From Microcebus murinus (lineage: Eukaryota; Chordata; Mammalia; Primates; Cheirogaleidae), in the NCBI RefSeq assembly GCF_040939455.1, contig NC_134136.1, positions 75,096,001-75,160,000 on the forward strand: a stretch of 64,000 bases of DNA. The letters are read 5' to 3'. The notes under the pieces are model-generated. The model did no database searches, had not been told where the DNA came from, and saw only the letters and a program-made list of their open reading frames with translations. Shown here one piece after another: positions 1 to 11,925 of this stretch. The position numbers and the translations under genes were made by a program. Position 1 is the first letter of the stretch. Each line of letters opens with the position of its first letter.

Positions 1-429
1 GGTAAGATGCTAAATGTTCAAGGACCAGGGTTTGCTGCCTCTTAACATGTTCTTCATGAATGGCCTAACAATTTTCTTTAGAATATGGGAGTACTTTTCA
101 CTACTTGAACAGGGACTCAAAGTTTTCCAGATAAATAAATGAAAGTATAACAACTTACATTAAAAAAATCCAGATGTATCACAAATTTAAACTTATAAAG
201 CCATGAAAGTATTATAAGAAAAGATGGTGGAATACTTACTTTATAATCTCATAGTCATTTCTAAGCATGACACAAAATTCAGAAGCTCTAAGACAAAGAT
301 TTAATATGGACCATATGAAATTATATAGTGTCTACATGAAGCATATACACTAAGTCAAAATCAAATGACAAACATGTTTTAAACGTTTTAACATAGATGA
401 TAGCATTCTATCTCATTACATAAAGTATC
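1..429. other. AT-rich DNA with no gene
   Basis: I see no convincing reading frame or recognisable repeat edge here. The stretch is AT-rich and may be the badly decayed upstream part of the old L1 that becomes recognisable further on. Confidence 0.4.
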
Positions 430-1040
430 CCTACAAATCAAAATAAAAGAAAAGCCTTAATAGAGAAATGGGTATAGGATATGAACAATTTATAGAATAG
501 GAAATACTATAATATTTTAAACATATGAAAAATAAATATTGAGCCTATTTCATTATTAAAGACAGTCAAAATAATAACTATTTAATATCAATTTTCCTAT
601 AAATTGGCCAAGATCAGAAAGCTTAATTATGCACTGTGTTATCTAGAGTATAGTGGAAGTCTCATGAATTGTTGATATGAATGCAAATTCGTATAGCTCG
701 TATGAGAGAAATTCAAAAATATTAATATTAAAAATGCCAACAACAATTTGACCCAGTAATTCAACTGCTCAAAATTTTTCCCACAGATATAGTCATATAC
801 ATATACAAGAGGTTGTACAAGGTTAGTTAATAAACATTGTAATAGCAAGGACTCAAAATAACCTAAATTCTCATCAATAGAGGACTTGTTAAAAAATCAG
901 ACTACTAAGTAGCCACCACAAAAATTTCATATAGATAACTCTACATGCATGAAAATGGAATGATCACAAGTAATATTGTTCAATAAAATATATAGCTATG
1001 TGAGTGTATTGCATAAAAAATAGTGGGAAAAATACCAACA
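430..1040 (+). repeat. Ancient L1 (L1M-type) ORF2 end and 3' fragment
   Basis: The plus strand reads like the decayed last part of an old mammalian L1 ORF2: 'gggtataggatatgaacaa', then 'tttgacccagtaattcaact', then a block like the 'catcaataggggactggtta' region just before the ORF2 stop. No open frame survives. The short minus-strand frame at 639-848 is noise. The subfamily needs an alignment. Confidence 0.6.
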
Positions 1041-3480
1041 AGATTGTTGAAATAATTAGAAGCTGGCATGCCACTGAATAATCAAATTTAATGCCACTGT
1101 GTAATTATGACTCATAAAATTTTACTGAGATATCTTAAGTAATACCAAGTGTTTTTCAAACAAAAGTTTAATAATATGAATTACTAGATCTGGGTAAAAC
1201 TGCTGACATAATCCTAACTTATGAGGGTTAATCAGACTAAACACTTTGAAATGTACCAACTGTATTTTTCAGCCACATTTTTACTAATGTAATTTGAATT
1301 ACTAATGAATTACTAATGATTGCCCTAGATTCTCCCTCATACAAGATGGACTTTATCTAGATTTCAAGGGTATCTTTAGTTCTCCCAATGAAGGGACCTT
1401 TATATTTCAGACTTTGCAACAGAAAGTTATGTTTCCAGCACATTCTTTCTTTATTGCAAATATCATCTTTTCCTTAAATATATGACAGAGGAAATGAAAT
1501 GTACAGTAACATGTCTACCTTTACACACTATAGAAAACACTACAGAATACATAGAACTAGAAGAGGAATATTTCTGTCTCATTTGTTCATTTTAAAGTCC
1601 AATGCTTTTGTGGAATCACTGCATCTTGGGGTAAATGACGTATAAAATGAAAAATGGTCAGTTACCTTTACATGGAAAATATAGAGGCTGCTTTATAATT
1701 TATTTCCTAACTGGACTATTTGCTACAGTAAAGGTAGATTCTCACTCTCAAGTTGCCTTGATGACATATTAGACATCCAGTTCTACTTAAGAACTGAGGA
1801 AATCTGATGTTAGGAAGCAGTTAGTAAAAGCATAGAGATACAAACCTTTCTGACCACATCAGTGGTTTTATTCTTAAACAGTTAGGCACCCTTCAGGGTG
1901 AAAAGATCAGGACCAGTTGTTTAAATCAAATGTGTACAATTTCATACCAATTTCAGTATTTAGCAAATTACAAACAGTAATAAAAAAGCTGAAGGAAGTA
2001 CCAGTGTTTTGTTATGAAAGTGTTAAAATATTTAAAATATTACTTCAGCCTTAGTTTTAGGTTGGAATTGCCCATGGGCTTGTAGACATGTGTATTCACA
2101 AACAAGTAGAGAAAATACTAATACTTTTGAATGCTACTGATGAAATCTCTGGAATGACACACTCTTTCTAAAAGAAAGTATTTCCCACTGCCCAACCAAA
2201 TTCCTAGACTTTCATAGATTCTGGTGAAATATAGATGTTTAATAAGATGCAAAACCCATATAAGAAATTAAAATACATATGAAACTGAACCATGCTTCTT
2301 TTGTTAAATGCTATTTTCTCATAAAATGTTATTGCAAACTTATTAAGAAGCTATTCTGTAATATGTCTTTATATACTCATATAGAGCATTTTCAAATAAT
2401 ATAACTTACTTTCCTAATTTACTATCCTCTGTACCAAGATGGCATAGAATATATTTTTCCAAGATAAATTATTAAGCAATTGGAACCAATTGTCACATGG
2501 ATCCCAGAACTGAGGAAAAGTAGAATTGAACAAGGTCACTGTAGGAAAGATTGCTGTGTAACTGTTCAAAATCATTTAAGTTTAAAAATATTCCATGCCT
2601 GTGAAAAAGAATTTTAGAGTGTCAGCAGCAGACTGTGTGATTGCTTTAACAGAAGCTGAGGGATTTGGTAAACTCATCTTGTGGTGAGAGAACTGGTCAG
2701 GAGCTCAGGCAGAGGTGGTGAGGGGAAGCAGATGAGAAGGAGATGTGATAGAATGGAGGAGAGAGCAGCTGAAGAGAAGAGACAGGAGGGATATTGTGGC
2801 TGAATGCAGACAAACAGTGCCACATTTTCATCTCTTGATCAGGACGTTTTGCTAAAGCAGAGAAATATAGGGTAGATGGTCGAACCATTGCCACATTCTT
2901 CCTTTTGAATTTATTCACATGGTAAGAAGGCACAGGAAAAACTTATAGGTGCTATAACAAGGAAAACCAGCCTTCACACAAACAAAGGACATAGTCAGTT
3001 AGTGAAATAAAAAGACAGCTGTGGTTCCTGAGAGACTTAAAACTCAGCAGCTCAGGGAAGGGGTTGCACAGGCAGAGGTACAAGCCAAAGGAATGTCAGA
3101 AAATTTCTGTGACCCAGTGCTTTCATTAACAAAAAGAAAACTTCTGATCAGAAGAGGCTTAAAAGGGACATGTGCTGTAACTTAGGACATTTTGTCAGAA
3201 AGTCCAGAGGTAGAAAAATGTATATAAAGTATATGTGTATTTAGGAGTCACACTTGATTTAAAACCTAATAACATTTTTATATCTTTTATTAACTGTCTC
3301 CTTTGACTTAGTGGTTTTCTTTCCGTAATAATTTCCTCTAACAAAACAACATCCAAAATAGTATGAATTCCATATAATGTTTAGATACAAGATAAGTATA
3401 CCAAAATGAATACTTTCCTATGGTCTAGAGATAAGCAATTGGAATATCTGAGTAACCTGCTAATTGTATAACAGGAAATA
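1041..3480. other. No gene or clear repeat recognised
   Basis: About 2.4 kb of AT-rich sequence. The purine-rich tract near 2700-2800 gives a short minus-strand frame (2697-2933) of low complexity with no recognisable domain. I see no splice-framed exon, RNA gene or young transposable element. Confidence 0.45.
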
Positions 3481-4227
3481 TAAGGAAAATTATATGAAGA
3501 AAACTATAAAACATTGCTGAGAAATATAAATGATTTGAATAATGGAGATAAACTGTATATTTCAAAGATCACAATAGTTCCAAAAATAATATGCAGTTTA
3601 AAAATATTCCTAATAATAATGCCAATGGAAAAAATACCATCACAATTGCTTGAAACTTTTCAACATTATTCTAAATTTTATCTGGAAGAAAAATCAAGCA
3701 AAAGTGTGAAATATTTGAAAGACAAAATGAAAAGAAAAAACGGAAACTTGACTGGAAAAAATTAAAATATATTTAAAGCTATAATAATTAAAATAGTAAG
3801 TTAATAACACAGAAATCAAGGGAAAATATCAGAAGTCCTGAAATGGACCTGAACACATACATAATCTTAACATATTATGATGGAATTATCTCAAATCAAA
3901 GAGGAAGAGATAGATTATTCAGTAAATGATATTGTGGAAATTAACTACTTGGGAACAAACAAAATAAAATCCAGAAGGAGTAAAGTAAAATTCAGTATTA
4001 AAAATTGGGAAACATATCCGAAAAAAATAATGTTTTCTACAACTATACATCTGCTAACGTCCTAAATAAAGAGATAACTCATAAGTTGAAAGCCATTAAT
4101 ATTCCTCAAAATACAACATGTGAGGAAATATTCAGCTTCATTGGCAGTTGAAACTGCAATTCAAATCAACATAGAAATGACATTTTCCCACCTACCAGAT
4201 TGGCAAGAATTTTTAAATGTAATACTT
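3481..4227 (+). repeat. Ancient L1 (L1M-type) ORF2 fragment
   Basis: Fragments such as 'aaaacattgctgagaaatat', 'cacaatagttccaaaaataa' and 'cacctaccagattggcaaga' match the order expected for the C-terminal half of an old L1 ORF2 on the plus strand. The frame is broken by many stops and indels. The small frames at 3514-3765 and 3877-4065 are accidental leftovers. Confidence 0.6.
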
Positions 4228-4466
4228 TGTATCTGTGCTATCAAATACAGTTAGTGACTTGCCACTTGAAATGCAGCTAGTCTGATTTGAGTTGTGTTAT
4301 AAAGTGTAAAATACACACTGGAATTTGAAGACTTAGAAAAGATAAAATATATCTCATTAATAATTTTATATTGGTTATATATTGAAATAATATTTTACAT
4401 ATATTGGGTTAACTAAAATACACTAAATAAAATAAATTCATCTATTTTTGATTTGTTTTAATGTAC
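4228..4466. repeat. Ancient interspersed repeat, family not named
   Basis: The block around 'aagtgtaaaatacacac', 'gaagacttag' and 'atattgggttaactaaaata' resembles a very common old mammalian repeat whose other orientation contains 'tagtggctaccatattgga'. I recognise the pattern but cannot assign the family from sequence alone. Confidence 0.4.
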
Positions 4467-5334
4467 TTACTGTCATTTAAATTATAGATATGGTTTACAT
4501 ATTTCAAGTGTACAAGATTACTATATATTTCTTTGCCCCCTCATTACCATAACCATAGTGTCTAGTCACTAACCATATTTGATAGTACAGATACAAAGTA
4601 TTACATTTAAATTTTCTTTTTGGAATAAACCTTGCCTTCCAATTTCTTTAAACTGGCATAAATCATAGCTATCATTATCAATGAAACTCTTAAGTAGGGG
4701 CCATATGTTTGCTTAGGGAATATTTTAGTTATATTTGCATGATAGCTCAAAAAACAGGAAAGGATATGAAATAGGGTCATCTTTCAATGTGAAAGTCAAA
4801 CTAGCTTAACTAGCCTGCTACCTGTTGAGTCCAGAACTTAATAAGCAAAGGAGACTAGCCCTGGAGCAGAGGGCTGATTAGTGTAATGGACACACAAGCT
4901 TTCTCCTTTCTCACCTCATTGCTCAAGAAAAAAAGTATTATAAATGCCCACATGTTATTTAGCTGTATATATATCCAGCCTCATTTCCAACTCATCCATA
5001 AGTAGTTAGCTTATTTCTCATGCTTTCTGCTCCTAAAGAGGTCAGAGGCATCTTTTGGTATGTGACTGATGGGAAAAGATTGATTTACCATAAGTGAGGG
5101 CAAATGTCCAACTTTGCCCAGGTCTGTTCAACCTCATACTGAAATATCATACAAAAAAGATGTGTGCTAATAAAGACTCAAGTATTTGTGTCAATGTCAC
5201 AATAAAGATTCATTTATCTGAGAAGCCAAAAAAAATGCAGAACTAATTAGATAGATTTATGCATAGCAACAGAAGTGAGAACTTGCCTGGCTTGCCATAT
5301 AACATTTTGATCTATGGGAGAAGAGATCTTTCCT
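4467..5334. other. No gene or clear repeat recognised
   Basis: About 870 bp without a convincing frame. There are weak L1 3' UTR-like phrases near 4480-4600, but nothing firm enough to call. Confidence 0.35.
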
Positions 5335-5769
5335 TAACCTTTATTTTATTTTCATTATTATGGGTACATAATAGTTGTATATCTTTATAGAGTACATATA
5401 ATGTTTTGATACAGGCATATAATGTGAATTAATCAAATCAGGGTAAGTGGGATATCCATCACCTCAGGCATTTATCAGTTCTTTGTGTTAGAAACATTCC
5501 AATTCCACTCTTAGTTATTTTACAGTATACCCTAACTTATTGTTGATTGTAGTAATTTTGTTATGCTATCAAATATCATTCATTCTAAATAACTACATTT
5601 TTACACCCATTAACCACTCCCGCTTTATTCCCCCTCCCCACTACCCTTCCCAGCCTCTGTTAACAATCATTCAACTCCCTGTCTCCATGAATCAATTGTT
5701 TTTAATACTTAGTTTCTACATACGAGTGAGAACATGAGAGATTTATCTTTCTGTGCTTAGCTAATTTTG

Positions 5770-6370
5770 CTAACATAATATTCTCCAGTCCCATCTATGT
5801 TGTTGCAAATTACAGGATTTTATTCCTTTTATGGCTACATAATATTCCATTGTGTATATGTACCACAATTTATGTATCCCTTCATCCATTGATGGACACT
5901 TAGGTTGATTCCAAATCTTGGCTATTGCAATTAGTGTGGAAATAAACATAGGAGTGCAGATATCTTTTCGATACACTAAATTGCCCTCCTTTGGATATAT
6001 ATATAGCAGTGGAGTTACAGGGTCATATGGTAGTTCTATTTTTAGTTTTCTGAAGTACCTCCATAGTAGTTGCATTGATTTACATTCCCACCAAAAGTAT
6101 ATGAGGGTTCCCCTTACTCTACATCCTTACCAGCATTCATCATTGCCTCTTTTTGATAAAAGCCATTTTAACTTGGGTGAGATGATATCTCATTGTAGTT
6201 TTGATTTGCATTTCTCCAATGACTAATGATGTTGAGCATTTTTCCATATACATGTTGGCCATTTGTATGTCTTCTTTTGAGAAATTTCTATTCAGATTTG
6301 TTGCCCATTTCTTAATCAGATTATTTGATTTTTTCTTATTGAGTTGTTGGAGCTCCTTATATATTTTCAT
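5770..6370 (-). pseudogene. L1 ORF2p C-terminal remnant
   Basis: Two minus-strand pieces (5770-6075 and 6140-6370) encode recognisable ORF2p C-terminal sequence, including 'RYFRKLKIELPYDPVTPLL' and the 'MEYYVAIK' block near the end of the protein. Endonuclease and reverse transcriptase domains are absent because of the internal deletion. A frameshift or stop separates the pieces. It is a non-functional relic. Confidence 0.75.
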
Positions 6371-6580
6371 TAAAAATTAAATTATTATTCCTTTTTATGC
6401 ATCTTTGACTGACTGGATTAATTTGAGAGCCTGTCTTCAAGCCCTTATATTCTTTCTTCTGCTTGGTTTAGCCTGCAGTTGAAGCTTTCTGCTATATTTT
6501 GAAATTCCCTAAATTACACTTTTATTTTTTAAAGTTCTGTTATAACCTTTATTATGCTGTCTAGCTCTTTAGCAACTTTT

Positions 6581-6784
6581 TCATTTTTTCATTGAAGTCC
6601 TGAAACATTGATGATTGGATTTTGTGTCTTGGTTTTCAACTTTCTCTTCAATTTCATTCATCTTCTTTGCCATCCATATTCTGAATTCGACTTTTGACAT
6701 TTTGAAAATTTCCTTTTGGTTGGGATTCATTGCTGTAGATCCACTGTGATCCCTTGGGGAAATTGAACTACCTTGTTTTTTCAT
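6581..6784 (-). pseudogene. L1 ORF1p N-terminal remnant
   Basis: The 67-residue minus-strand frame contains 'MSKVEFRIWMAKKMNEIEEK', the typical start of the ORF1p coiled-coil region of primate L1. ORF1p is the RNA-binding trimer that coats L1 RNA. The RRM and C-terminal domains are missing, cut off at the internal deletion junction downstream on the minus strand. Confidence 0.75.
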
Positions 6785-7392
6785 GCTGCCAGAGTTCTTT
6801 TACTGGTTTCTTCTCATCTGTAACTTATTCTCACAGCTCAGGGCAGATAGGCTTGCAGCACACTTGTTCTCCTTTGCTTGGAACTCTCCTATTAGTTAGA
6901 AGAAACAGAGACACCTAGATGGAGTTTTTGTTATCTACTCTGGAATACTGACCTGGTAGGGGAGAGATAGATGCACTGAGAGTCCATCATACTGCTCTTC
7001 TGTGTTGTCTGGTTCCCCTGGGATTGTCACAGTCCAAGCTGGTGCTGGATGATCTTCTTGTATAGTGGTTGGTTGTTCCACAGGCTGCTGTTGGAAGCTT
7101 GGTTTGGGGGCTGGGTGAAAACTTCTCCATGGAGACTAGCATTATAGGAAATTGCTCTGCCTGGGTTTCCCCATGAATGTGATCATGGCAGCCAGGCAAG
7201 GCTATCTAGGCAGTAGTTGTGGGTGTCCATGCAATGGGTATTAGTTCCAACTGGGTCCAGATACCATGGAAGCTCAGGCTAGGGGCTCTCTGGAAGAACA
7301 CTGGACCAGGTGGGTTGGTTCATGCCAGTGGTTAGTGTGAGTCTTGAGGGTGGGGCAGTGGGAAGCCTCAGAGGAAGGTCTGCTGAGCACTC

Positions 7393-7680
7393 TGGCAGTG
7401 CTGGAGCTTCAGGGACAGAGCTATGGGGCCCTGAGGCAGCACTGGAGCATCAGAGGATGGGCTGTGGTGCCTAGGGCAGTACTAGAACCTTGGGAGCAGA
7501 GCCACAAGCCTGGGGACATCAGAAGCCTTAGAGTTGGGGCATGGGCTAGAGGCAGTGCAGGAACTGTGTGGGTGGGGCCACATGGGTCAGACAGCAGAAC
7601 AGGAACTATGGAGGTGGAGCTACATGCCAAGGGGCAGCATCGGAACTTTGGGGGCTGAGCCATGGGGCTAGACCACTGGG
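7393..7680 (-). repeat. About 40-bp minisatellite inside the L1 5' UTR
   Basis: A phrase like 'ggcagtgctggagcttcagg' (plus-strand reading) recurs at about 7395, 7435, 7477, 7551, 7591 and 7632, with a weaker copy near 7514. Spacing is close to 40 bp. The array lies in the 5' UTR of the old minus-strand L1 and creates spurious overlapping frames on both strands. Confidence 0.65.
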
Positions 7681-8535
7681 CGGCTGGAGCCCTCCCCTTG
7701 CCCAGGTCCTGTGGAGACACAGCCCACAGGGCTTCTTAGGTGGCATCTGTGGCTCCCCTTCTGCTTCAATTCCCCATGGGGGGAAGGGGTGCTCTAGTCA
7801 TGGGGCACATGAGAGTGGCCACTCTGCCTGCTCATTCCCTGGCCCAGCAGGGGTGATTCAGAAGTGGCTGGAGCAAAACTGAGCCCTGTGTAGACTGGTG
7901 CTCTTGACCTGCAACCTCAGAATGGTGTCAGTTTCAGCAACCTGGGAACAAAAGCCACCAGTTCCTTGCTGTGCCTCCTCTCTGGAGCAATGTCTCTGCA
8001 CAGACTCAAAACAGCTCCCTGATCAGTCCAGAGGTCTGTGGTGGTGCAGGGGCCCCCTCACAGCTCAGACTGTGGTATCTGGGGGGGGAATGTGGAAACC
8101 CAGGATTCCTCTGCCTGTCCTTCCCTGCATGTGGATGCCTCCTCCAGACACCTTCCTATCTTGCAGAGTAGATCCCCCAGTCACCTCCTCCTTCACTCTT
8201 AATGTCCCTAGTGGCTCATCTGATAATTCACAATGCTCTCTCAGAGAAGGCCCATCCATAGGCATTGATCTGAAACTTTCACTCCTCTCCTTGACAGCAG
8301 TGCCTGCAGGCTGCTTCTCATGTGTCATCTTGCCCCTCTCAGAAATTAAGTTTTTAAAATCTAAAAAAAACCTAATATATTTAAAAATTAAGAAATACTC
8401 TTCTAAATAATCCATAACCAAAGAATAAATGCTAATGGAAAGTTAAAAATGTTTTGAACTAAACATGGTATGCAGTTAAATTAGTTCTTACAGAAAAATG
8501 TATAGTCTAAAGAGCATGTGTTAGAAAAGAGGATA

Positions 8536-8872
8536 GGCTTGGTGCGGTGGCTCACACCTGTAATCCTAGCACTCTGGGAGGCCTAGGCAGGTGGATTGCT
8601 CAAGGTCAGGAGTTTGAAACCAGCCTGAGCAAGAGTGAGACTCTGTCTCTACTAAAAAATATAAAGAAATTTATTGACCAACTAAAATATATAGAAAAAA
8701 TTAGCCGGGCATGGTGGTGCATGCCTGTAGTCCCAGCTACTCGGGAGGCTGAGGCAGAAGGATCACCTGAGCCCAGGAGTTTGAGGTTGCTGTGAGCTAG
8801 ACTGATGCCACGGCACTCGAGCCAGGGTAACATAGTAAGAATCTGTCTCAAAAAAAAAAAAAAAAAAAAAGA
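8536..8872 (+). mobile_element. Lemur-type Alu, full length
   Basis: This is a dimeric Alu with A-box/B-box style left arm and the 'ttagccgggcatggtggtgc' right arm. Between the arms it carries the extra segment 'aaagaaatttattgaccaac', which is typical of strepsirrhine Alus. It ends in a pure A run followed by 'gaagaagataat'. Several CpG sites have decayed, so it is older than the copy at 50012. Possible flanking duplication ('agaggata' / 'agaagata') is weak. Confidence 0.85.
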
Positions 8873-9791
8873 AGAAGATAATCTAAAAATGACTTTAAAT
8901 TTTAGAAAGAGCAAAATAAGTCTCCCAAAATAATAAAAATTAGGAAATACTAATAAAAAAATACAGAAGATCAAAAGTTGATTCTTGAAAAAAATGAACA
9001 ATATATATAATCTTAACAGTGATTAAAAGATAAAGCACATTATTAAGTGTAAGAAATGCAAACATGACTACAAATGTAACAATAAAGATAAAATGTTATT
9101 AAGAATAACTGTATTTCAGCAAGTCTAAAAATGTAGACAAAGTGGGCAAGCACCTCAGAAAATTTAACTTACCAAATTGTTGTCAAGAAGAAATATCATG
9201 TATGAACAGTGCGTAACTACCACACTCACATGTATGCACACATGCTAAAAACTAAATAAAGATCAACTTCATTGTTAATTATCAAATTCTGTTAATCATT
9301 TGAGGAAGAAAATTCCAATCATATGTATCTGTTCCAGAAAATTGAGAAAAAGGATATACTTCCCAACTCGTTTTATGAGGCTAATATAACCTTAATACCT
9401 AAACCTGAAATGATTTGAAAAATGAAAATTATAAGCCAGTCTTACTATTGGGTGTGCATACAACATCCTAAACAAAATGGTAGTAAACCAAATCCAAAAA
9501 TAAATTAAAAGGATGATGCATCATGCTTAAGTCAAGGCTAATCTCAGAAATTTAAGGTTGGTTTAACATTAAATAATCAAAAAATATAGTTCACCAAGTT
9601 AATAGGTCAGAGGAGGAAAAAAATTATCATGTCAAGATATGTAAAAAATAGCATTTGATAAATTTCAACATCTAGCCACTAAAAAATAACTCTTAGTAAA
9701 TTACAAATAGAAGGCAACTTCCCTACCCTGTGATAGGTGTCTTCAAAACGTCTATTAACAGACATCATACTTAATGGTGATGCACTGGATT

Positions 9792-10206
9792 TTTTTTTTT
9801 TTAGTGCAGATAAGAACCTTAGGTCTTTCATACTTTATTAAAAATGAGTTGACAACTAGCCAGAAACAAGATAGGATGCAGCCATGTGAAAACAAGCCTT
9901 TAACTGTAGAGGCTTACTGTGGCTAACTGTGGGAAATAGTAGCATACACATATTTGCTTTATAGTTTTCTTTTGACAACACTGAACTTTACCTGAGCCCT
10001 GTATTCCCAGAAAGCAGCTACAGCTAAGAAATTCTCCTTTAATTCTGTTGGGTTCCAAGAAAGTGTAAACCACAAAGGATCACTCTGTCCTTGCACATAG
10101 TCTTCATGATTCAGAGAACACTTACTCACTGCCCACCTTTCCGTGGGACTCCCTTTTAGTTTCCTCTATAAAACTCCAGGTTTTCTCCCTTTCTTTGAAA
10201 TGAAAT
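9792..10206 (-). pseudogene. Processed retrocopy of an unidentified transcript (3' end)
   Basis: The plus strand shows a T run (poly-A of a minus-strand transcript) just before 'agtgcagataagaaccttag'. An AATAAA signal lies on the minus strand about 40 bp further in ('ttaataaagtatg'). Reading the minus strand gives an open stretch of about 60 codons ending 'AQVKFSVVKRKL' then TAA, followed by a short 3' UTR. A TAG closes the frame upstream. This layout fits a 5'-truncated mRNA copy inserted into the old L1. I do not recognise the protein. No clear target duplication was found. Confidence 0.5.
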
Positions 10207-11925
10207 GTTTCCCTTTGAAATTGGGAACAAGATAAGAATGCCTCTATCACTACTGCTATTTGATGTCGTCCTAGCCAGCACAGTAATAGAAGAAAAATTA
10301 TAAAGGGTATAGGAATAGGAAAGGAAGAAATATAGCCATCATTAGTCATAGATGATAATATTATTCAAATTAAAAATCCTTAAAAATCTACAGATAAAAC
10401 ATAAGAGTAAAAATAATAATTTATTAATAAGCCACTAGAATTAATAAGAATTCATTTTACAGGTTTCCTGGATAAAATATCAACATGAAGGAGTCATGTT
10501 TATGTTTATATATAAGCAATAACAATTTTAAAGCCTTTTAAAAAAATACCATGTACAATAACATAAATATATCAAGTATCTAGGAATACATCTAACAAGA
10601 AAATGCAAAAGAGGATTATAAAATTTAGAGACATTGAAGAGATATAAATAAATAAAAAGAATTCTATAGTAATGGATTTGAAGACTCACTATTATTAAAA
10701 ATGTAATTTCTCCCCAATCTGACCTGGAGATTTAATACAATCCCAATCAAAATCACAACAGGAGAATTCCAATGCCAGCCAAGATGGAGTAAGCACCTTA
10801 TATTCTCTGTCTCCTACAAATTACAACTAAAATCTCTGAACCAAATACAAAAACAACTACCTAAGGGTCCTAAAAAGTAAATAATAAAAGGTAAATTGGA
10901 GGTGTGATTCACAATTTATAAAAACATTGGGTTAGCAAAGAAGTCTCAGTATGACAACAAAAGCATAATGCACGAAAGAAAACACTGATAAATTGGACTT
11001 CAAATTTTTTTAAAGAAACAACATCCCTTCTTCTGCAGAAGAGAATAAAATGACAAACTACAGCCTGGGAAAAATATTTGCAAATCACATATCTGACAAA
11101 AGAGTTTTATCCAGGATATATATTTAAACTCACAAAACTCAAAAATACATAAAAACAAAAATACTAATCAAAAATAGTAAAACATTTAACAGATCCTTCA
11201 CCAAAGATATACACAAGGGAAATAAATGCATGAAAAACTGAATATCATTCATATTTAGGGAAATGAAAGATAAGACCTCAACAAGATATCACTATATACG
11301 TATTAAAATAGCTATTTTTTCAAAGACAATAACAAATTCTGGAGAGGATGCAGAGCAACAAGAACTCTGCTATATTACTAGTGATAATGAACATGGTACA
11401 GTCATTTTGGGAAAAAAAATATTGTGCCATTTCTTATAAAATTAAACATACACTTACCATATGACCCAGTAATCCAACTCCTGACAAAGGAAAATTTATG
11501 TGCACACAAAATTCTGTAATTTTAAAGGTTATAGCAACATTATTCATAATCTTCAAAACCTGAAACCACCCAAATCCCCTTTAATAAATGAATAAACAAA
11601 TTGTGGTACATCTATTCAATTGTATGCAATTAAATGGAATGAACTACTTAGCAATTAAATGGAATGAACTATTGATACACGTAATATTTGTAAAAATCTC
11701 AGAAACATGCTAAATTAAAGAAGTCAGATTTAAAAGCTATATCAAAGGTTGCCAGAGATTAGGGGTGTGTGGAGTATTTGACAACAAATGGGCAGCATGA
11801 GGGAATTTTCTAGGGTGATATAACTGCTCTGTATCTTGATTGTGGTGGTGGTGGTTACACAACTTTATGCATTTGTCAAAACTCATAGAACTATATACCC
11901 AAAAGATTTCATTTTACTTTATGAA

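Larger units (their letters stand above)
5335..8342 (-). mobile_element. Old primate L1, internally deleted, with its 5' UTR kept
   Basis: On the minus strand this element has all its ends in order. The 3' UTR lies near 5335-5770 and the last part of ORF2 at 5770-6370. The N-terminal part of ORF1 lies at 6381-6784 and a GC-rich 5' UTR runs to about 8342. The 5' boundary is suggested by 'ggggcaagatgaca' (minus strand), like an L1 5' start. The ORF1 C-terminal half and most of ORF2 are missing at a junction near 6366-6400, so roughly 4 kb was lost. No target duplication is obvious. It sits inside an older plus-strand L1 that continues after 8343. Confidence 0.7.
8343..11913 (+). mobile_element. 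Ancient L1 (L1M-type) with nested insertions
   Basis: Degenerate ORF2 sequence can be followed on the plus strand. An early ORF2 part lies at 8343-8535 and 8880-9780, then a reverse transcriptase-region block resumes at 10207 ('tgggaacaagataagaatgc'). The C-terminal part runs through 11000-11700, and a 3' UTR with 'tggtggtggtggttacacaa' ends near 11910. No frame survives. An Alu (8536-8872) and a processed retrocopy (9792-10206) interrupt it. The block at 10770-10970 is less clear and may be a separate fragment. Confidence 0.6.

Noticed and set aside
7344..8421. Several overlapping frames of 100-170 codons on both strands
   Set aside because: They lie in the GC-rich 5' UTR of an L1, partly in a 40-bp repeat array, and have no domain or exon structure.
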